A stretch of DNA of 64,000 bases from Leptospira sp. GIMC2001 (GTDB taxonomy: Bacteria; Spirochaetota; Leptospiria; Leptospirales; Leptospiraceae). The translations under genes were made by a program, and so were the position numbers. Within the stretch, counting starts at the first letter, position 1, and the number at the start of each line of letters is the position of its first letter. Location of the stretch: positions 3,837,559-3,901,558 of the forward strand of contig NZ_CP115468.1 of the NCBI RefSeq assembly GCF_028462125.1, given 5' to 3'. This document shows positions 1-9,944 of this stretch, piece by piece. Below the pieces are notes generated by a model that worked only from the letters and a program-made list of their open reading frames with translations, had not been told where the DNA came from and did no database searches.

Positions 1-43
1 GCTTCAACACCTCCATAATTCGAAACTGTTCTAAAATAAATAG

Positions 44-370
44 TTAATTGCTTCCGGTAGCTCCGCCGGGAGCCGATCCTGCAGCCCCACCTGCTGAAGT
101 TCCTGTGGAACCAGATGAGCTGGTTCCGGTTGGTGAAGTTGTGAATCCACCGGTGTCTGAGGAATAGGAATCTGAACCTGATGGGCTACCTAGACCATTA
201 TCACTTCCATTGAAAGATCCATCTGAAGAACTGCTCGAGCTTTGGGTTGACCTAGATTCAGAATCACTCTCTTCCAATAAATCCAAAACTGGATCATTAA
301 CGAGAATCATCTGTCCGCAATTACTCAAACTGGAAAAAAGAATGATGAGAATAATTATTCTAAGGCTCAT
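44..370 (-). CDS. Ser/Gly-rich low-complexity lipoprotein
   Basis: This is a 108-residue protein of unknown function. A hydrophobic N-terminus ends in a plausible spirochaetal lipobox (S-L-S-N-C, Cys about residue 18), so it is probably a membrane-anchored lipoprotein. From about residue 35 onward it is almost entirely Ser, Gly, Thr, Asp and Asn with a run of six serines, and it has no recognisable fold. It lies 65 bases downstream of the phosphatase gene on the same strand. The tail looks like an unstructured surface linker. It has no database family I can name, but the signal sequence and codon structure make it a likely real gene. Confidence 0.6.
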   Translation of the reverse strand: MSLRIIILIILFSSLSNCGQMILVNDPVLDLLEESDSESRSTQSSSSSSDGSFNGSDNGLGSPSGSDSYSSDTGGFTTSPTGTSSSGSTGTSAGGAAGSAPGGATGSN

Positions 371-435
371 AGTGCTTAGTATCGATTTCTCTCAGAGATT
401 GTCAAGAACATGGAGCAATAGTAAATACCTGAAAA

Positions 436-1797
436 TTAGTTGATTTCTAAAACTAGCAGAGTCATATCGTCGGAAATATCCCCATTTGCAAAATTTATAA
501 CTCGATCAACTAAGTTCCCAATTGGGAAAATATCGTTTCGAACTTGCGAAGATTCGGATATTATTACATTAGAATTTTTAGGTTTTTTATTCGTTTTCCC
601 TAATTCTAAAACTTCTGGATTAGAAGAATGCTCCAGTATCCAATCCTTAATTCTTTTCCATCCCAATTGTTCCATTTTAGAATTAAAAACATCAAAAAAA
701 CCATCTGAAATAAAAAATAACTTATCTCCTGGTTCAAGCTGAATATCATAATTAACATGATCAGGAGGCATTTGAGTCAACAATAGAGTTCCGACTCCGG
801 GCAATTCTAATAGCTCTCCGTTTCTATAAAGTAAAATCGGATAATGGCCACCGTAAGAATATTGCAATTTTTTTTCAGAAGGAATATATCTAGCATAACA
901 ACATGAAATGAAATGATGTATAGAATGAAGGGAAATCATTTTGTCGTGCATATTGTTCAATATTTGAGAAGGTGTTAATTTGTCTTCGGCAATGATATTA
1001 AAAATCATCAGACTCATTGCAGAAACTAGGGAAGCGGATATTCCATGTCCAGACACATCAGAAAAGAATATATCAAAGTAATCGCCATCCTTAGGCTGAT
1101 ATACCCCAATTGCATCTCCCCCAACTTCATCCATCGATTTATAATATGAATGAATAATAAATTCATCTGATGTAGGGTATTGTGTTGGCATCAAAGAATT
1201 TTGTATCTCAATTGCATTTTCTAAATCACTACTAATGCGGCTATGATAACGTGCGAGCTCATTCTGAGCAAATGCAAGTTCAATATTTTCGTCGGCTAAT
1301 TTCTCGGTCAATAAACGCAATTCTATTTGCGCCATTGTTTGTTTGGCGAGAATCCTTAAGCACTCCATTTTCTCTTGATTGATTTCTCTTGGAATTCTAT
1401 CGATTGCACATAAGGTTCCTATCGCATGACCGTTCTGAGTAATAAGAGGAGCACCCAAATAAAATCGAATTCCGTTTGATCCAGTAACTAAAGGATTATC
1501 ACTAAATCTTTTGTCCTTAGTTGCATCTGGTACAACTAGAAGTTCCTTGGGATCAAGTATTGCATGGGCACAGAATGCTATATCTCGATTGGTTTCGTCC
1601 AATTCCATTCCAACCTTTGCTTTGAACCACTGACGATCTGAATCAACTAAGCTAATAAGGGCAGTCGGGGTCTGCAAAATCTGGGACGCTACTTTTACGA
1701 GATCATCAAAATCTTGCTCGGTCGCTGAATCCAACAACTGGAAAGATTTCAACTCAGCTAATCTTGCTTCTTCATCTGGTGGTAAATTAGCTTTCAT
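436..1797 (-). CDS. GAF-domain PP2C/SpoIIE-type serine phosphatase
   Basis: A 453-residue regulator related to RsbU-like phosphatases. Residues about 20-170 form a GAF domain, seen in ISLVDSDRQWFKA and the LGAPL...GTLCAID pattern. A helical linker follows, then a SpoIIE/PP2C phosphatase domain from about residue 200. The metal-binding signatures are visible as VGGDAIG, FSDVSGHG and the closing DDMTLLVL. Such enzymes dephosphorylate anti-sigma-factor antagonists, but no STAS or RsbW-type partner is adjacent. It begins 3 bases after the adenylate cyclase gene ends, so the two are almost certainly co-transcribed. The ligand of the GAF domain is unknown. Confidence 0.9.
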   Translation of the reverse strand: MKANLPPDEEARLAELKSFQLLDSATEQDFDDLVKVASQILQTPTALISLVDSDRQWFKAKVGMELDETNRDIAFCAHAILDPKELLVVPDATKDKRFSDNPLVTGSNGIRFYLGAPLITQNGHAIGTLCAIDRIPREINQEKMECLRILAKQTMAQIELRLLTEKLADENIELAFAQNELARYHSRISSDLENAIEIQNSLMPTQYPTSDEFIIHSYYKSMDEVGGDAIGVYQPKDGDYFDIFFSDVSGHGISASLVSAMSLMIFNIIAEDKLTPSQILNNMHDKMISLHSIHHFISCCYARYIPSEKKLQYSYGGHYPILLYRNGELLELPGVGTLLLTQMPPDHVNYDIQLEPGDKLFFISDGFFDVFNSKMEQLGWKRIKDWILEHSSNPEVLELGKTNKKPKNSNVIISESSQVRNDIFPIGNLVDRVINFANGDISDDMTLLVLEIN

Positions 1798-1800
1798 TCT

Positions 1801-3108
1801 TTACTCTCCTAATGAAAAAATTTTGACCTTCTGACTTTTCCCTCTGATTTCGGTAGAACCCAGTTCCAACAAATTGTATGAACTGTCTAAATGACTCGCA
1901 ACTTCTTCGGATATTAGAATATCGACACTCTTTTCTTTTGTCAATGATTCCAATCGCGATGCAACATTTACTGCGTCACCGATTACAGTATATTCCATCT
2001 GTCCCGCCGATTCAATATTACCCGAAAAGACAATACCCGCGTGAAGACCAATTCCTATATGAATCGGCTCTAGACCCTTCGACTTACGATTAATATTCAT
2101 TTCATTGAGTCTATTCAACATTTTTCGTGCAGAACGTACGGCTGCGTGATTCTCTTCATTCTCTCCTCTTGAAGTTGGAATTCCAAATACAGCCATAACA
2201 GCATCGCCGACAAATTTATCTAAGGTTCCGCCTTCCGAGAATATGCAGTCCAGCATATTTGTTCGGTATTCAGCCAAGAAGTTTGCAAGCTCCTGAGGAT
2301 CCATATTTTCCGAGAGATTTGTAAATTTTCGAATATCGGAAAATAGTATAACAGCATATTTTCGATTACTTTTTAAGACATCTCCACTCTCGGCTGAATC
2401 ATTCTCTGTCAATTCGTTGACCACGGAAGGTGAGAAATACCTAGCAAGTAATGCCTTTTTAGACTCTAAATCTCCAGTCTTTTGTAACAGCACGCGAACT
2501 CTATATATTGCAAATAGCATTGCACCACCAGCTGTGATAAACAACAAAGGCTTACTCTGAATATCACTGATTAGCATGCCGTCTCCTGTGACATATTCCT
2601 TCCAAGTTTTTGCAATCGGCATATCGACAGTCAAACCAATCCAGACCATGCATAAATATGCAGATATAGCAAGCACAATCGAGAAAATCAGCGGCTTGAA
2701 TTTAAATTCCAAAGCCGATAAGGCAATAGGATACATATAATACAATAGAAGTGGATTCTTGACAATGAATGCGAAATTCTCCGGATACTCTCGTTGCCAA
2801 TAGTAATAACAAAGCGAAGTTAATATAACATAATCAATAAAAATCGCAATATAACTTGAAATAGACTTGTGGAGATCGCAACCTTTATAAATCACCCAAG
2901 TATGCAAAATTGTAACCAAAGTATATGCAGAAATCGCAATAAGATTCGGAAGAATTGAACCGTGATCCGTTAGGGAATTTGCGTAGATGGGAATACTAAA
3001 TAGAAAGATAAATAGATACCTGATCTGATTGACTTTGCGCAATCCATATGTCTGTTCTTCTTTTAAAATTTGTTTGTATGCATCCGTGGACTGAAGTTTC
3101 TTTATCAT
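1801..3108 (-). CDS. membrane-bound class III adenylate/guanylate cyclase
   Basis: A 435-residue integral membrane cyclase. The first half (about residues 25-210) has roughly six hydrophobic segments. The class III catalytic domain fills about residues 240-430. The two metal-binding aspartates are in FSDIRKF and FVGDAVMAVFG, and VIGDAVNVASRLE matches the C-terminal part of the family. It most likely makes cAMP, though base specificity is not certain from sequence. It is the first gene of a two-gene unit with the GAF-PP2C phosphatase. Leptospires are known to encode many such cyclases with varied sensory N-termini. The 148 bases upstream are AT-rich and contain no other gene. Confidence 0.9.
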   Translation of the reverse strand: MIKKLQSTDAYKQILKEEQTYGLRKVNQIRYLFIFLFSIPIYANSLTDHGSILPNLIAISAYTLVTILHTWVIYKGCDLHKSISSYIAIFIDYVILTSLCYYYWQREYPENFAFIVKNPLLLYYMYPIALSALEFKFKPLIFSIVLAISAYLCMVWIGLTVDMPIAKTWKEYVTGDGMLISDIQSKPLLFITAGGAMLFAIYRVRVLLQKTGDLESKKALLARYFSPSVVNELTENDSAESGDVLKSNRKYAVILFSDIRKFTNLSENMDPQELANFLAEYRTNMLDCIFSEGGTLDKFVGDAVMAVFGIPTSRGENEENHAAVRSARKMLNRLNEMNINRKSKGLEPIHIGIGLHAGIVFSGNIESAGQMEYTVIGDAVNVASRLESLTKEKSVDILISEEVASHLDSSYNLLELGSTEIRGKSQKVKIFSLGE

Positions 3109-3256
3109 AGTTAACTCGAATTCTAAAGGTTACACAACTTAAACAAAAGTAAATAAATAATTTCTACTTAATTGTACAAATTGTTCCCACGAAAATCGTG
3201 AATTCGGAAAAGAAAAATAGAAATAACTAAGTTAGAGAAACTTATCTGAGAGAAAT

Positions 3257-3814
3257 CTAGTTTAACATTGGATCTTTGGTATGCTCAACAAAATATTTGT
3301 AGATTCCACCTTTTTCAACCAAGGACTTCTTCCATAGAACATCGGAATCCAAATCATTGAATATCAATTCTTCGGTAGGTTTATGAACAACCCAAGAGAA
3401 CCTATCAAATTCGGATTCTAATTGTCCGGCACCCCACCCGGCATAACCTTGAAAGATCCGGAATTCGCAATTATTCTCAGTTAGATACATCAAGAGTTCG
3501 TAACTTCTGCCCATAAAGATTCCAGGCATCACTTCCACGCCGGGATCAATGGCACTTGCATCTCGGTGAACCATACAAACGAACATACTGTCCACAGGGC
3601 CTCCGATCCAGACTGGATCTTCAGCCGATGGAACGTCAGGAACATTCTTCACGATCTCTCGAATTGTATTATCAGATTTTTTATTAAGAACAATTCCGAA
3701 AGCACCGGTATCATCATGATCAACCATGAATATGACTGTCTTATGAAAGAAGTCGGTAACAACAGTAGAGTTAGAAATAAGAACTAGACCTTTTGTTGAA
3801 GCGGGCTTTTCCAT
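3257..3814 (-). CDS. YqgE/AlgH family protein (DUF179)
   Basis: A 185-residue protein matching the YqgE/AlgH family in length and motifs. It opens with KGLVLISNSTV and FFHKTVIFMVDHDDTGAFG, followed by GIVLNK, PVWIGGPV and FQGYAGWGAGQLE. The family is widespread and of uncertain biochemical role. AlgH was named for an effect on alginate regulation in Pseudomonas, which should not be transferred here. It reads as a single cytoplasmic domain. It lies 76 bases downstream of the Gfo/Idh gene on the same strand and could be the tail of the heat-shock transcript or have its own promoter. Confidence 0.9.
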   Translation of the reverse strand: MEKPASTKGLVLISNSTVVTDFFHKTVIFMVDHDDTGAFGIVLNKKSDNTIREIVKNVPDVPSAEDPVWIGGPVDSMFVCMVHRDASAIDPGVEVMPGIFMGRSYELLMYLTENNCEFRIFQGYAGWGAGQLESEFDRFSWVVHKPTEELIFNDLDSDVLWKKSLVEKGGIYKYFVEHTKDPMLN

Positions 3815-3890
3815 ATCCTATACCATCCTATATAAGAAACTAGCGAACATCAATTGGCTATTAGACTCAAATTTTTAGAATTTCCAGGAT

Positions 3891-4850
3891 TCACTTTTTG
3901 GAAATATCTTCTAAGATCTGATGAGCTACTTCCAGCGTTTTTATATCAGATTCTCCGCCAATGTATTTGGTCTCAGGATTTAAGATACATGTAACAAAAT
4001 GTTCGTGCTCCTGCTTAAGCGGATTATCTTTATGAACGAAAATCTTTTCTACAATAGATTCTTGTTTATATTTTATCTCACCGTTACCTAGTTGAGTATT
4101 GGAACTCGCTTGTCTATGCAGTTCTATTTCTTGATCTGTAAAATCTAAGAATACATAAGTATCTTTTTCGGAGATATTCAATGTTCGAATCTTGGCCTGC
4201 GTACAACGCGAAGCGTTCATATTGGCAACACATCCATTTTCAAAAGAAATTACAACCGAAGCTATATCTTCATGATCAGATACTACTTTGTTGCCTTTTG
4301 CACTAACGGACTTTACAGGGGATTTGACTAGATTGAGTACAATATCGATATCATGGATCATCATATCCAGAACAACGCCTACATCTTTTATGCGGGGATT
4401 GTATGGACAGAGTCTTCTGGATTCAATAAGCAATGGACTATTGATAATTTTGCCGAGTTCAAGGACTGCACCATTGAAGCGTTCAATATGTCCAACCTGC
4501 AAAACGAGTTTGTTTTTCTGGGCAATGCCAACAATTTCTTTTGCTTGATCCACGGTTTCTGCAATTGGCTTCTCAACTAGAACATGCTTTCCAGCCTCAA
4601 GAGCCTGCTTCGCAAGTTTATGATGCAAAAAAGTTGGAGCGGCAATAACAACCGCATCCACTTCTTTTAACATTTCATCTACTGTTGCGAATGCTTTTGA
4701 TTTATGTTTTTCGGATATAAGCTTAGATCGTTCCAAATCCGCATCGTATATTCCAACTAACACAGCATCTGTGAGTTGCTTAGCAACGTTCACATGATAC
4801 TGTCCCATGTGACCGGTTCCGATCACTCCTAAACGGACTTTATCTTTCAT
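3891..4850 (-). CDS. Gfo/Idh/MocA family NAD(P)-dependent dehydrogenase, possibly GnnA
   Basis: A 319-residue oxidoreductase. The N-terminal Rossmann fold shows GVIGTGHMGQYH, and the family EKP motif appears in VLVEKPIAET with the catalytic lysine. VGHIERFNGA and the VVLDMMIHDIDI segment resemble the subgroup containing GnnA, the UDP-GlcNAc 3-dehydrogenase used to make amide-linked lipid A. Leptospira lipid A is known to contain the diamino sugar made by GnnA and GnnB, so that role is attractive, but no GnnB aminotransferase is in the window. The gene starts 21 bases after dnaJ on the same strand and may ride on the heat-shock transcript. Family assignment is firm; the substrate is inference. 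Confidence 0.85.
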   Translation of the reverse strand: MKDKVRLGVIGTGHMGQYHVNVAKQLTDAVLVGIYDADLERSKLISEKHKSKAFATVDEMLKEVDAVVIAAPTFLHHKLAKQALEAGKHVLVEKPIAETVDQAKEIVGIAQKNKLVLQVGHIERFNGAVLELGKIINSPLLIESRRLCPYNPRIKDVGVVLDMMIHDIDIVLNLVKSPVKSVSAKGNKVVSDHEDIASVVISFENGCVANMNASRCTQAKIRTLNISEKDTYVFLDFTDQEIELHRQASSNTQLGNGEIKYKQESIVEKIFVHKDNPLKQEHEHFVTCILNPETKYIGGESDIKTLEVAHQILEDISKK

Positions 4851-4871
4851 AAAAATATATCCTTAAGTAGC

Positions 4872-6005
4872 TTATCTGGAAAACAAGCCACTTTTTCCTT
4901 TTGAGCCAAGCTTTTCGCCAGATTCCTTCGCAAATTCTTCAAGTAGTTCTCTTTGTCTTTTGGAAAGTTTTTTCGGTATTTCCACTTTCACAATCACATG
5001 CTGATCCCCTTTTCCATACGATCCGATATAAGGAATCCCCAACCCTTTCATACGAAAAACTTGATTGGATTCTGTACCTTCAGGAATCTTAAGTGAAATG
5101 GTTTTGCCATCGATCGTAGGAATATCAATTTCGCCACCTAGACAAGCCATCGCAAGGGAAATCGTTTTGGTAACGATTAAGTCACTTCCGTTTCGCTCGA
5201 ATACTGGATGCTTGCGAATATGAGTTACGACATATAAGTCACCATGAGGACCACCGTTTGGTCCAGCCTCACCTTCGTTATTGACTTTGAGTCGACTACC
5301 GTTCTCAACACCAGGAGGAATCTTGATATTGATGGTTCTTCGTTTCTCAACGACTCCATCTCCATGGCATGTCTTGCAAGGATTGGTAATCACTTTACCC
5401 CGACCACTGCATCTCGGACAAGTTGTCGTTACAGAAAAGAAACCTTGTGTTCTTCGAACTTGACCTGATCCACCACAATCTGGACAAGTGGAAGGTGTAC
5501 TTCCTTTTGCCGCACCAGATCCGCTGCAATCTGTACAGGTTTCATTTCTTGGTATTTCGATCTTTACTTCTTTACCAAGTGCTGCGTCTTCGAGTCCAAG
5601 CTCTAAATTGTATCTTAGATCAGAACCTCGTTGAGGACCACCACGCCGTGATCCACTACGCCCGCCTTGTCCTTGCCCACCAAAGAAACCCTCGAATATA
5701 TCTTCGAAATTCCCAAATATATCTGAGAAATCAGTATAGGCACCTTGTCCAAATCCACCTTGCCCATAACCCGCTCCAGCATTGACCCCAGCTTTACCGA
5801 ACTGATCGTACGCAGCCTTTTTCTTAGGATCGCGTAACACTTCATAGGCTTCGGTAGCTTCTTTGAATTTCTCTTCAGCTTCCTTGTTGCCTTTGTTCTT
5901 GTCAGGATGGTACTTGATCGCAAGCTTCCGATAGGCAGATTTGACTTCGTCATCCGAGGCGCCTTTTGCGACGCCTAGGATTTCGTAATAACTTCTCTCA
6001 GCCAT
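4872..6005 (-). CDS. dnaJ: chaperone protein DnaJ
   Basis: A 377-residue type I DnaJ (Hsp40), the DnaK co-chaperone. It has the J domain (residues 1-70) with the HPD motif in KYHPDKN, then a Gly/Phe-rich region (about 75-125). The zinc-binding domain has four CxxCxGxG-type repeats ([32 protein letters not shown]), and a C-terminal substrate-binding domain follows. It stimulates DnaK ATPase and delivers unfolded clients. It starts 3 bases after the dnaK stop and is the last chaperone gene of the hrcA-grpE-dnaK-dnaJ operon. Length and domain order are fully normal. Confidence 0.98.
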   Translation of the reverse strand: MAERSYYEILGVAKGASDDEVKSAYRKLAIKYHPDKNKGNKEAEEKFKEATEAYEVLRDPKKKAAYDQFGKAGVNAGAGYGQGGFGQGAYTDFSDIFGNFEDIFEGFFGGQGQGGRSGSRRGGPQRGSDLRYNLELGLEDAALGKEVKIEIPRNETCTDCSGSGAAKGSTPSTCPDCGGSGQVRRTQGFFSVTTTCPRCSGRGKVITNPCKTCHGDGVVEKRRTINIKIPPGVENGSRLKVNNEGEAGPNGGPHGDLYVVTHIRKHPVFERNGSDLIVTKTISLAMACLGGEIDIPTIDGKTISLKIPEGTESNQVFRMKGLGIPYIGSYGKGDQHVIVKVEIPKKLSKRQRELLEEFAKESGEKLGSKGKSGLFSR

Positions 6006-6008
6006 GGC

Positions 6009-7958
6009 TTACTTCTTCTCGTCGTCCACTACCGTATAATCGGCATCGACAACCTTTTCATTGTTACCTGAGCTACCGTTGTCTTGACCAGAACCACCTG
6101 CATCACCACCAGGATTTCCTCCAGGGAAAGGACCTTCTTCGCCTGTTGGTGCACCTTGTGAATACAACTTAGTTGAAATATCATTAGCAACTTTTAAGAT
6201 CGATTCCTTAGCGCTTTGCAAGCGTGGAAGATCATTGGATTCGATCGCTTCTTTTGCTCTCTTGATTTCATCTAGAGCAAGTTGTTTCTCTGATTCACCC
6301 AGCTTATCGCCAGACTCATTAACAGTTTTCTCTAAGCTGAAAGTGATGCTTTCTAATTCGTTCTTAGCTTCTGCATGTTCTCTAAGTTTCTTATCTTCTT
6401 CAGCATGCAATTCTGCATCACGAACCATTTTCTTGATCTCATCTTCGCTGAGACCAGACGAGGATTCAATTCTGATTTTTTGTTCTTTGCCAGTTCCAAG
6501 ATCTTTTGCAGATACATGAACGATACCGTTTGCATCAATGTCAAAAGTTACTTCAATCTGAGGAACTCCTCTTGGTGCTGGTGGAATTCCGAGAAGATCA
6601 AAACGACCGAGTGTTCGGTTGTCTTTTGCCATCTCTCTCTCACCTTGCATTACATGTACGGAAACTGCGTTCTGATTGTCCGCTGCTGTTGAGAATACTT
6701 GCGATTTTCTTGTAGGAATCGTTGTATTTCTCTCTATGAGCTTGGTCATAACGCCACCCAATGTTTCAATTCCAAGAGATAACGGAGTAACATCAAGCAA
6801 CAGAACGTCTGTTACATCACCCGCCAAAACTCCACCTTGAATTGCAGCACCGATCGCAACCACTTCATCTGGGTTTACAGATTTATTCGGTTCACGTCCG
6901 AAGATTTCTTTTACCAATGCTTGTACTGCTGGAATTCGAGTTGAACCACCAACCAAGATCACTTCATTGATATCGGAAGCAGACAGACCTGCGTCTTTCA
7001 ATGCGTTGATACATGGTATTCTAGATCTTTCTACCAATTTCTTACTTAGATCATCAAACTTCGCACGAGTCAGTGTCATGTCCAAATGCTTAGGACCTGA
7101 AGCATCAGCTGTGATGAAAGGAATATTGATCTGAGTTGTTGTTGTTCCAGACAATTCAATCTTTGCTTTCTCAGCGGCTTCTTTCAGTCTTTGAACTGTG
7201 TTCTTATCTGCAGAAACATCGATTCCTGTTTGGTTACGGAATTCTGCAATCATCCATTCCATGATCGCTTGGTCAAAATCGTCTCCACCTAAGTGAGTAT
7301 CACCGTTTGTAGATTTTACTTCGAAAACTCCATCACCTAACTCAAGTACGGATACGTCAAAAGTTCCACCACCCAAATCATAGACAGCAATCTTAGCATT
7401 GGTTTGTTTCTTGTCAAAACCGTAAGCGAGTGCTGCAGCAGTAGGTTCGTTGATGATCCTTTCTACTTCAAGACCAGCAATTCTTCCAGCGTCTTTGGTT
7501 GCCTGACGTTGCTCGTCATTGAAATAAGCAGGAACGGTTACTACAGCTTTGGTTACTTCATGACCTAGATAGTCTTCAGCAGTTTTCTTCATCTTTTGAA
7601 GAATTCTTGCGGAAATTTCTTGTGGTGTGAATTCACCTTGTGCTGTTTCAAATTTTACGCCGTCGTTGCCAGCGCGAATTACTTTGTAGGAAACATGCTT
7701 CATCTCTTCGCTTGCTTCATTCAATCTTCGTCCGATAAATCTCTTCGCAGATCGAATTGTGTTAGTAGCATTGGTGATAGCTTGGTTCTTCGCAAATTGC
7801 CCAACCAAAGTTTCTCCCTTTGCACTAAATGCAACGATCGATGGAGTTGTTCTTGCTCCTTCAGAGTTTTGGATAACAACTGGATCCCCACCTTCCATAA
7901 CAGCAACACATGAATTCGTTGTTCCTAAATCGATACCTATAATTTTTTCTTTACTCAT
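6009..7958 (-). CDS. dnaK: chaperone protein DnaK (Hsp70)
   Basis: A 649-residue Hsp70. The ATPase domain begins with [18 protein letters not shown] and contains the family motifs [11 protein letters not shown] and [10 protein letters not shown]. The substrate-binding domain follows, with the helical lid and a Gly/Asn-rich tail ending in [14 protein letters not shown]. Its ATP-driven cycle is regulated by the adjacent DnaJ and GrpE. A strong ribosome binding site (AAGGAG) precedes the ATG. Transcription is expected to be controlled by HrcA at the upstream CIRCE element. No unusual features were seen. Confidence 0.99.
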   Translation of the reverse strand: MSKEKIIGIDLGTTNSCVAVMEGGDPVVIQNSEGARTTPSIVAFSAKGETLVGQFAKNQAITNATNTIRSAKRFIGRRLNEASEEMKHVSYKVIRAGNDGVKFETAQGEFTPQEISARILQKMKKTAEDYLGHEVTKAVVTVPAYFNDEQRQATKDAGRIAGLEVERIINEPTAAALAYGFDKKQTNAKIAVYDLGGGTFDVSVLELGDGVFEVKSTNGDTHLGGDDFDQAIMEWMIAEFRNQTGIDVSADKNTVQRLKEAAEKAKIELSGTTTTQINIPFITADASGPKHLDMTLTRAKFDDLSKKLVERSRIPCINALKDAGLSASDINEVILVGGSTRIPAVQALVKEIFGREPNKSVNPDEVVAIGAAIQGGVLAGDVTDVLLLDVTPLSLGIETLGGVMTKLIERNTTIPTRKSQVFSTAADNQNAVSVHVMQGEREMAKDNRTLGRFDLLGIPPAPRGVPQIEVTFDIDANGIVHVSAKDLGTGKEQKIRIESSSGLSEDEIKKMVRDAELHAEEDKKLREHAEAKNELESITFSLEKTVNESGDKLGESEKQLALDEIKRAKEAIESNDLPRLQSAKESILKVANDISTKLYSQGAPTGEEGPFPGGNPGGDAGGSGQDNGSSGNNEKVVDADYTVVDDEKK

Positions 7959-7984
7959 ATTTTCTTCTCCTTCTTTTATAAAAA

Positions 7985-8635
7985 CTAAGCTTTAGGTTTG
8001 CCCACTTTTACACGAGCCGGACGAATAGACTGCTTATTGTCCCCGTCCATTGAATAGTAGCCTGGTTGAAAAACTTCAATGACTGTTTCTTCCGAATAAT
8101 CATCTGATTCTTCTGAGGCAATTGCTTCCATCAACATGGGATCAAATGCTTCACCAACTGGTTCCATTTTTTTTACTCCCTCCTTGTCTAAAATGCCAAT
8201 AAATTCTTTCTTCACCATTGCGATTCCATCAATGAATGCTTTGAATTCTTGGCTTTCTGTCTTAACAGCCGTAACTCGATCAAGGTTATCGATCGGATTG
8301 AGCAATTCATGAATGAAGTTTTTTACAGCTTCTTTTCTTGAATTCATGAGCTCGCCCGCTGTTCGCCTTTTATAATTCGTAAATTCTGCTCTTTCTCGTT
8401 GCCAAGAATCTTTGAAAGATTCTGCCTCTTGTCGAGCTTTCTTTAGTTCTTCTTCCAATTCCATCTCTCTTGTAATTTCTGTATTACTTGCTTCCGAATT
8501 CGCGGAAACTTCCGAGTTATTTTCAGGTGAAAATCCCTTCGCGGAACCTTCTCCATTCAAATTCTCTCCATTTGTAAACTCTTCGTTTTTTGATTCCATA
8601 GTCTCCAACGTATCTGTATTCATTTCTTCTGACAT
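7985..8635 (-). CDS. grpE: nucleotide exchange factor GrpE
   Basis: A 216-residue GrpE that releases ADP from DnaK. The first 60 residues or so are acidic and low in complexity (rich in Glu, Asn and Ser). A long coiled coil follows (about 60-110). The C-terminal beta domain has the family pattern [20 protein letters not shown] and [13 protein letters not shown]. It sits between hrcA and dnaK; dnaK begins 26 bases after its stop. The gap to hrcA is 126 bases and AT-rich, large enough for an extra promoter, but I see no convincing one. Confidence 0.96.
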   Translation of the reverse strand: MSEEMNTDTLETMESKNEEFTNGENLNGEGSAKGFSPENNSEVSANSEASNTEITREMELEEELKKARQEAESFKDSWQRERAEFTNYKRRTAGELMNSRKEAVKNFIHELLNPIDNLDRVTAVKTESQEFKAFIDGIAMVKKEFIGILDKEGVKKMEPVGEAFDPMLMEAIASEESDDYSEETVIEVFQPGYYSMDGDNKQSIRPARVKVGKPKA

Positions 8636-8761
8636 AATAACCTCTTTCTTATCTTCTAACTATAATTTATAATGATTCCCTATTCCGATCAATTCTGCTT
8701 ATATTTTTCAAATCTTTCATAATATTTTTCATATTCATGTAATTTTCCACTTTCACTTTTT

Positions 8762-9793
8762 TTATCGACTAATCTTTGTTATCATTTCACTTACAAGTTT
8801 GGATGTAAACTCAAGCAAAGGAAGTGTTTTATGATAGTTCATTCTCTGTGGACCAATAATTCCCATTGATCCAATCCTCTTCTCACCCATTTTATAGTTG
8901 GTCGCAATGATGGTCATACCACCCAGGAAGTCATCTCCTTCCTTCCCAATGATTGTAAAAATCCCATCTTGATTCACATAATCTCCGAAGAATTTTTTCA
9001 AAAACTGTTTCTCATCCATTAGAGAAAGAACCTTATGCAACCTATGTTCTTCTTCTCGAAAATTATCAGCCAAATTCTTAAGCCCATCAATATAGATATT
9101 ATCATCATAGCTATTATCCATTTGAAAGGCAACATGGAGAAGATCCGCAACATGATTGAAATCTTCTGGTCCATCCCTACGAATTCTTAGCGTAGGAATC
9201 ACACTTGCTTGGATCTCATTGAGATCATAGCCCGCAAGATTCTCGTTGAGATAGCGAGAAATATTGTATAATGATTCTTGTCCAACATGTGCATCCAGAA
9301 AAATATTTCTGTTGATCACAGTTCCTGATCGCATAACAAGAATTACAAGAACTTCACCGCCATTCACATGAATCAACTCAACATGCTTGAGCGTATCCAA
9401 ATTCTTTTCAGGGCCAAGAACAACTCCCGCATTGCAAGTCAAGTTGGATAGAACTCGACTGGTAGCCACTAGAATCTGATCCAGCTTGAACTGCATCTTA
9501 AGATATTCTTCCTGGATTCTCTGCTTCTCCTTAAGAGTCAGCTCATAGAGACCAACTAGGCTATCTACGTAGAATCGGTATCCTCGATCTGTTGGCACTC
9601 GACCACCGGATGTATGCCTTGAGAGCAAATATCCCCAGTCTTCTAATTCCTTGAGAACGCTCCGAATTGTAGCCGGAGATAATCCAATATCATACCGTTC
9701 CCAGAGGGTCTTCGATCCCACAGGACGATTGTCTGCGACAAACTCGTCGATTAAGGACTTTAAGATGACTCTATGTCTTGGTGAAAGTTCCAT
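8762..9793 (-). CDS. hrcA: heat-inducible transcription repressor HrcA
   Basis: A 343-residue HrcA, the repressor that binds CIRCE and holds class I heat-shock genes off until chaperones are titrated. The N-terminal winged helix is seen in SPRHRVILKSLIDEF and SPATIRSVLKELEDWGYL. GGRVPTDRGYRFYVD is the highly conserved family segment, followed by the dimerisation/GAF-like domain. It is the first gene of the chaperone operon, with a CIRCE element 31-57 bases upstream of its ATG, so it should repress itself together with grpE-dnaK-dnaJ. Confidence 0.97.
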   Translation of the reverse strand: MELSPRHRVILKSLIDEFVADNRPVGSKTLWERYDIGLSPATIRSVLKELEDWGYLLSRHTSGGRVPTDRGYRFYVDSLVGLYELTLKEKQRIQEEYLKMQFKLDQILVATSRVLSNLTCNAGVVLGPEKNLDTLKHVELIHVNGGEVLVILVMRSGTVINRNIFLDAHVGQESLYNISRYLNENLAGYDLNEIQASVIPTLRIRRDGPEDFNHVADLLHVAFQMDNSYDDNIYIDGLKNLADNFREEEHRLHKVLSLMDEKQFLKKFFGDYVNQDGIFTIIGKEGDDFLGGMTIIATNYKMGEKRIGSMGIIGPQRMNYHKTLPLLEFTSKLVSEMITKISR

Positions 9794-9823
9794 TGGCTCT
9801 ACATTCTCAGTTCAGTCTCTCCA

Positions 9824-9850
9824 TTAGCACTCTATGTATTAGAGTGCCAA
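9824..9850 (-). promoter_or_regulatory. CIRCE operator for HrcA
   Basis: The inverted repeat TTAGCACTC, nine bases, GAGTGCCAA matches the CIRCE consensus TTAGCACTC-N9-GAGTGCTAA with a single mismatch in the right arm. It lies between the promoter and the hrcA start codon, the standard arrangement for HrcA autoregulation. The dyad is near-symmetric, so it would be recognised on either strand. Confidence 0.95.
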
Positions 9851-9860
9851 GACTTACATC

Positions 9861-9889
9861 TAAGATCGGATTTTTTGAAAAAATGTCAA
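9861..9889 (-). promoter_or_regulatory. probable sigma-70 promoter of the hrcA operon
   Basis: On the minus strand a perfect -35 hexamer TTGACA (9889 to 9884) is followed after 17 bases by ATCTTA (9866 to 9861), an imperfect -10 box. The predicted transcription start falls at the upstream edge of the CIRCE element, as expected for a promoter blocked by HrcA. The -35 is convincing; the exact -10 is less sure. Confidence 0.6.
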
Positions 9890-9944
9890 GAAAAAGCGAA
9901 AAAATTCGCAGTCTATCGATCAGACTGCTAAAAATTTAGAGGAA

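Noticed and set aside
3188..3200. Small hairpin CACGA-AAA-TCGTG between the cyclase and YqgE genes
   Set aside because: It has five pairs and a three-base loop with no U tract, which is too weak to call as a terminator.
5423..5785. A 120-codon plus-strand open frame
   Set aside because: It lies opposite the zinc-binding and Gly-rich parts of dnaJ and reflects their base composition.
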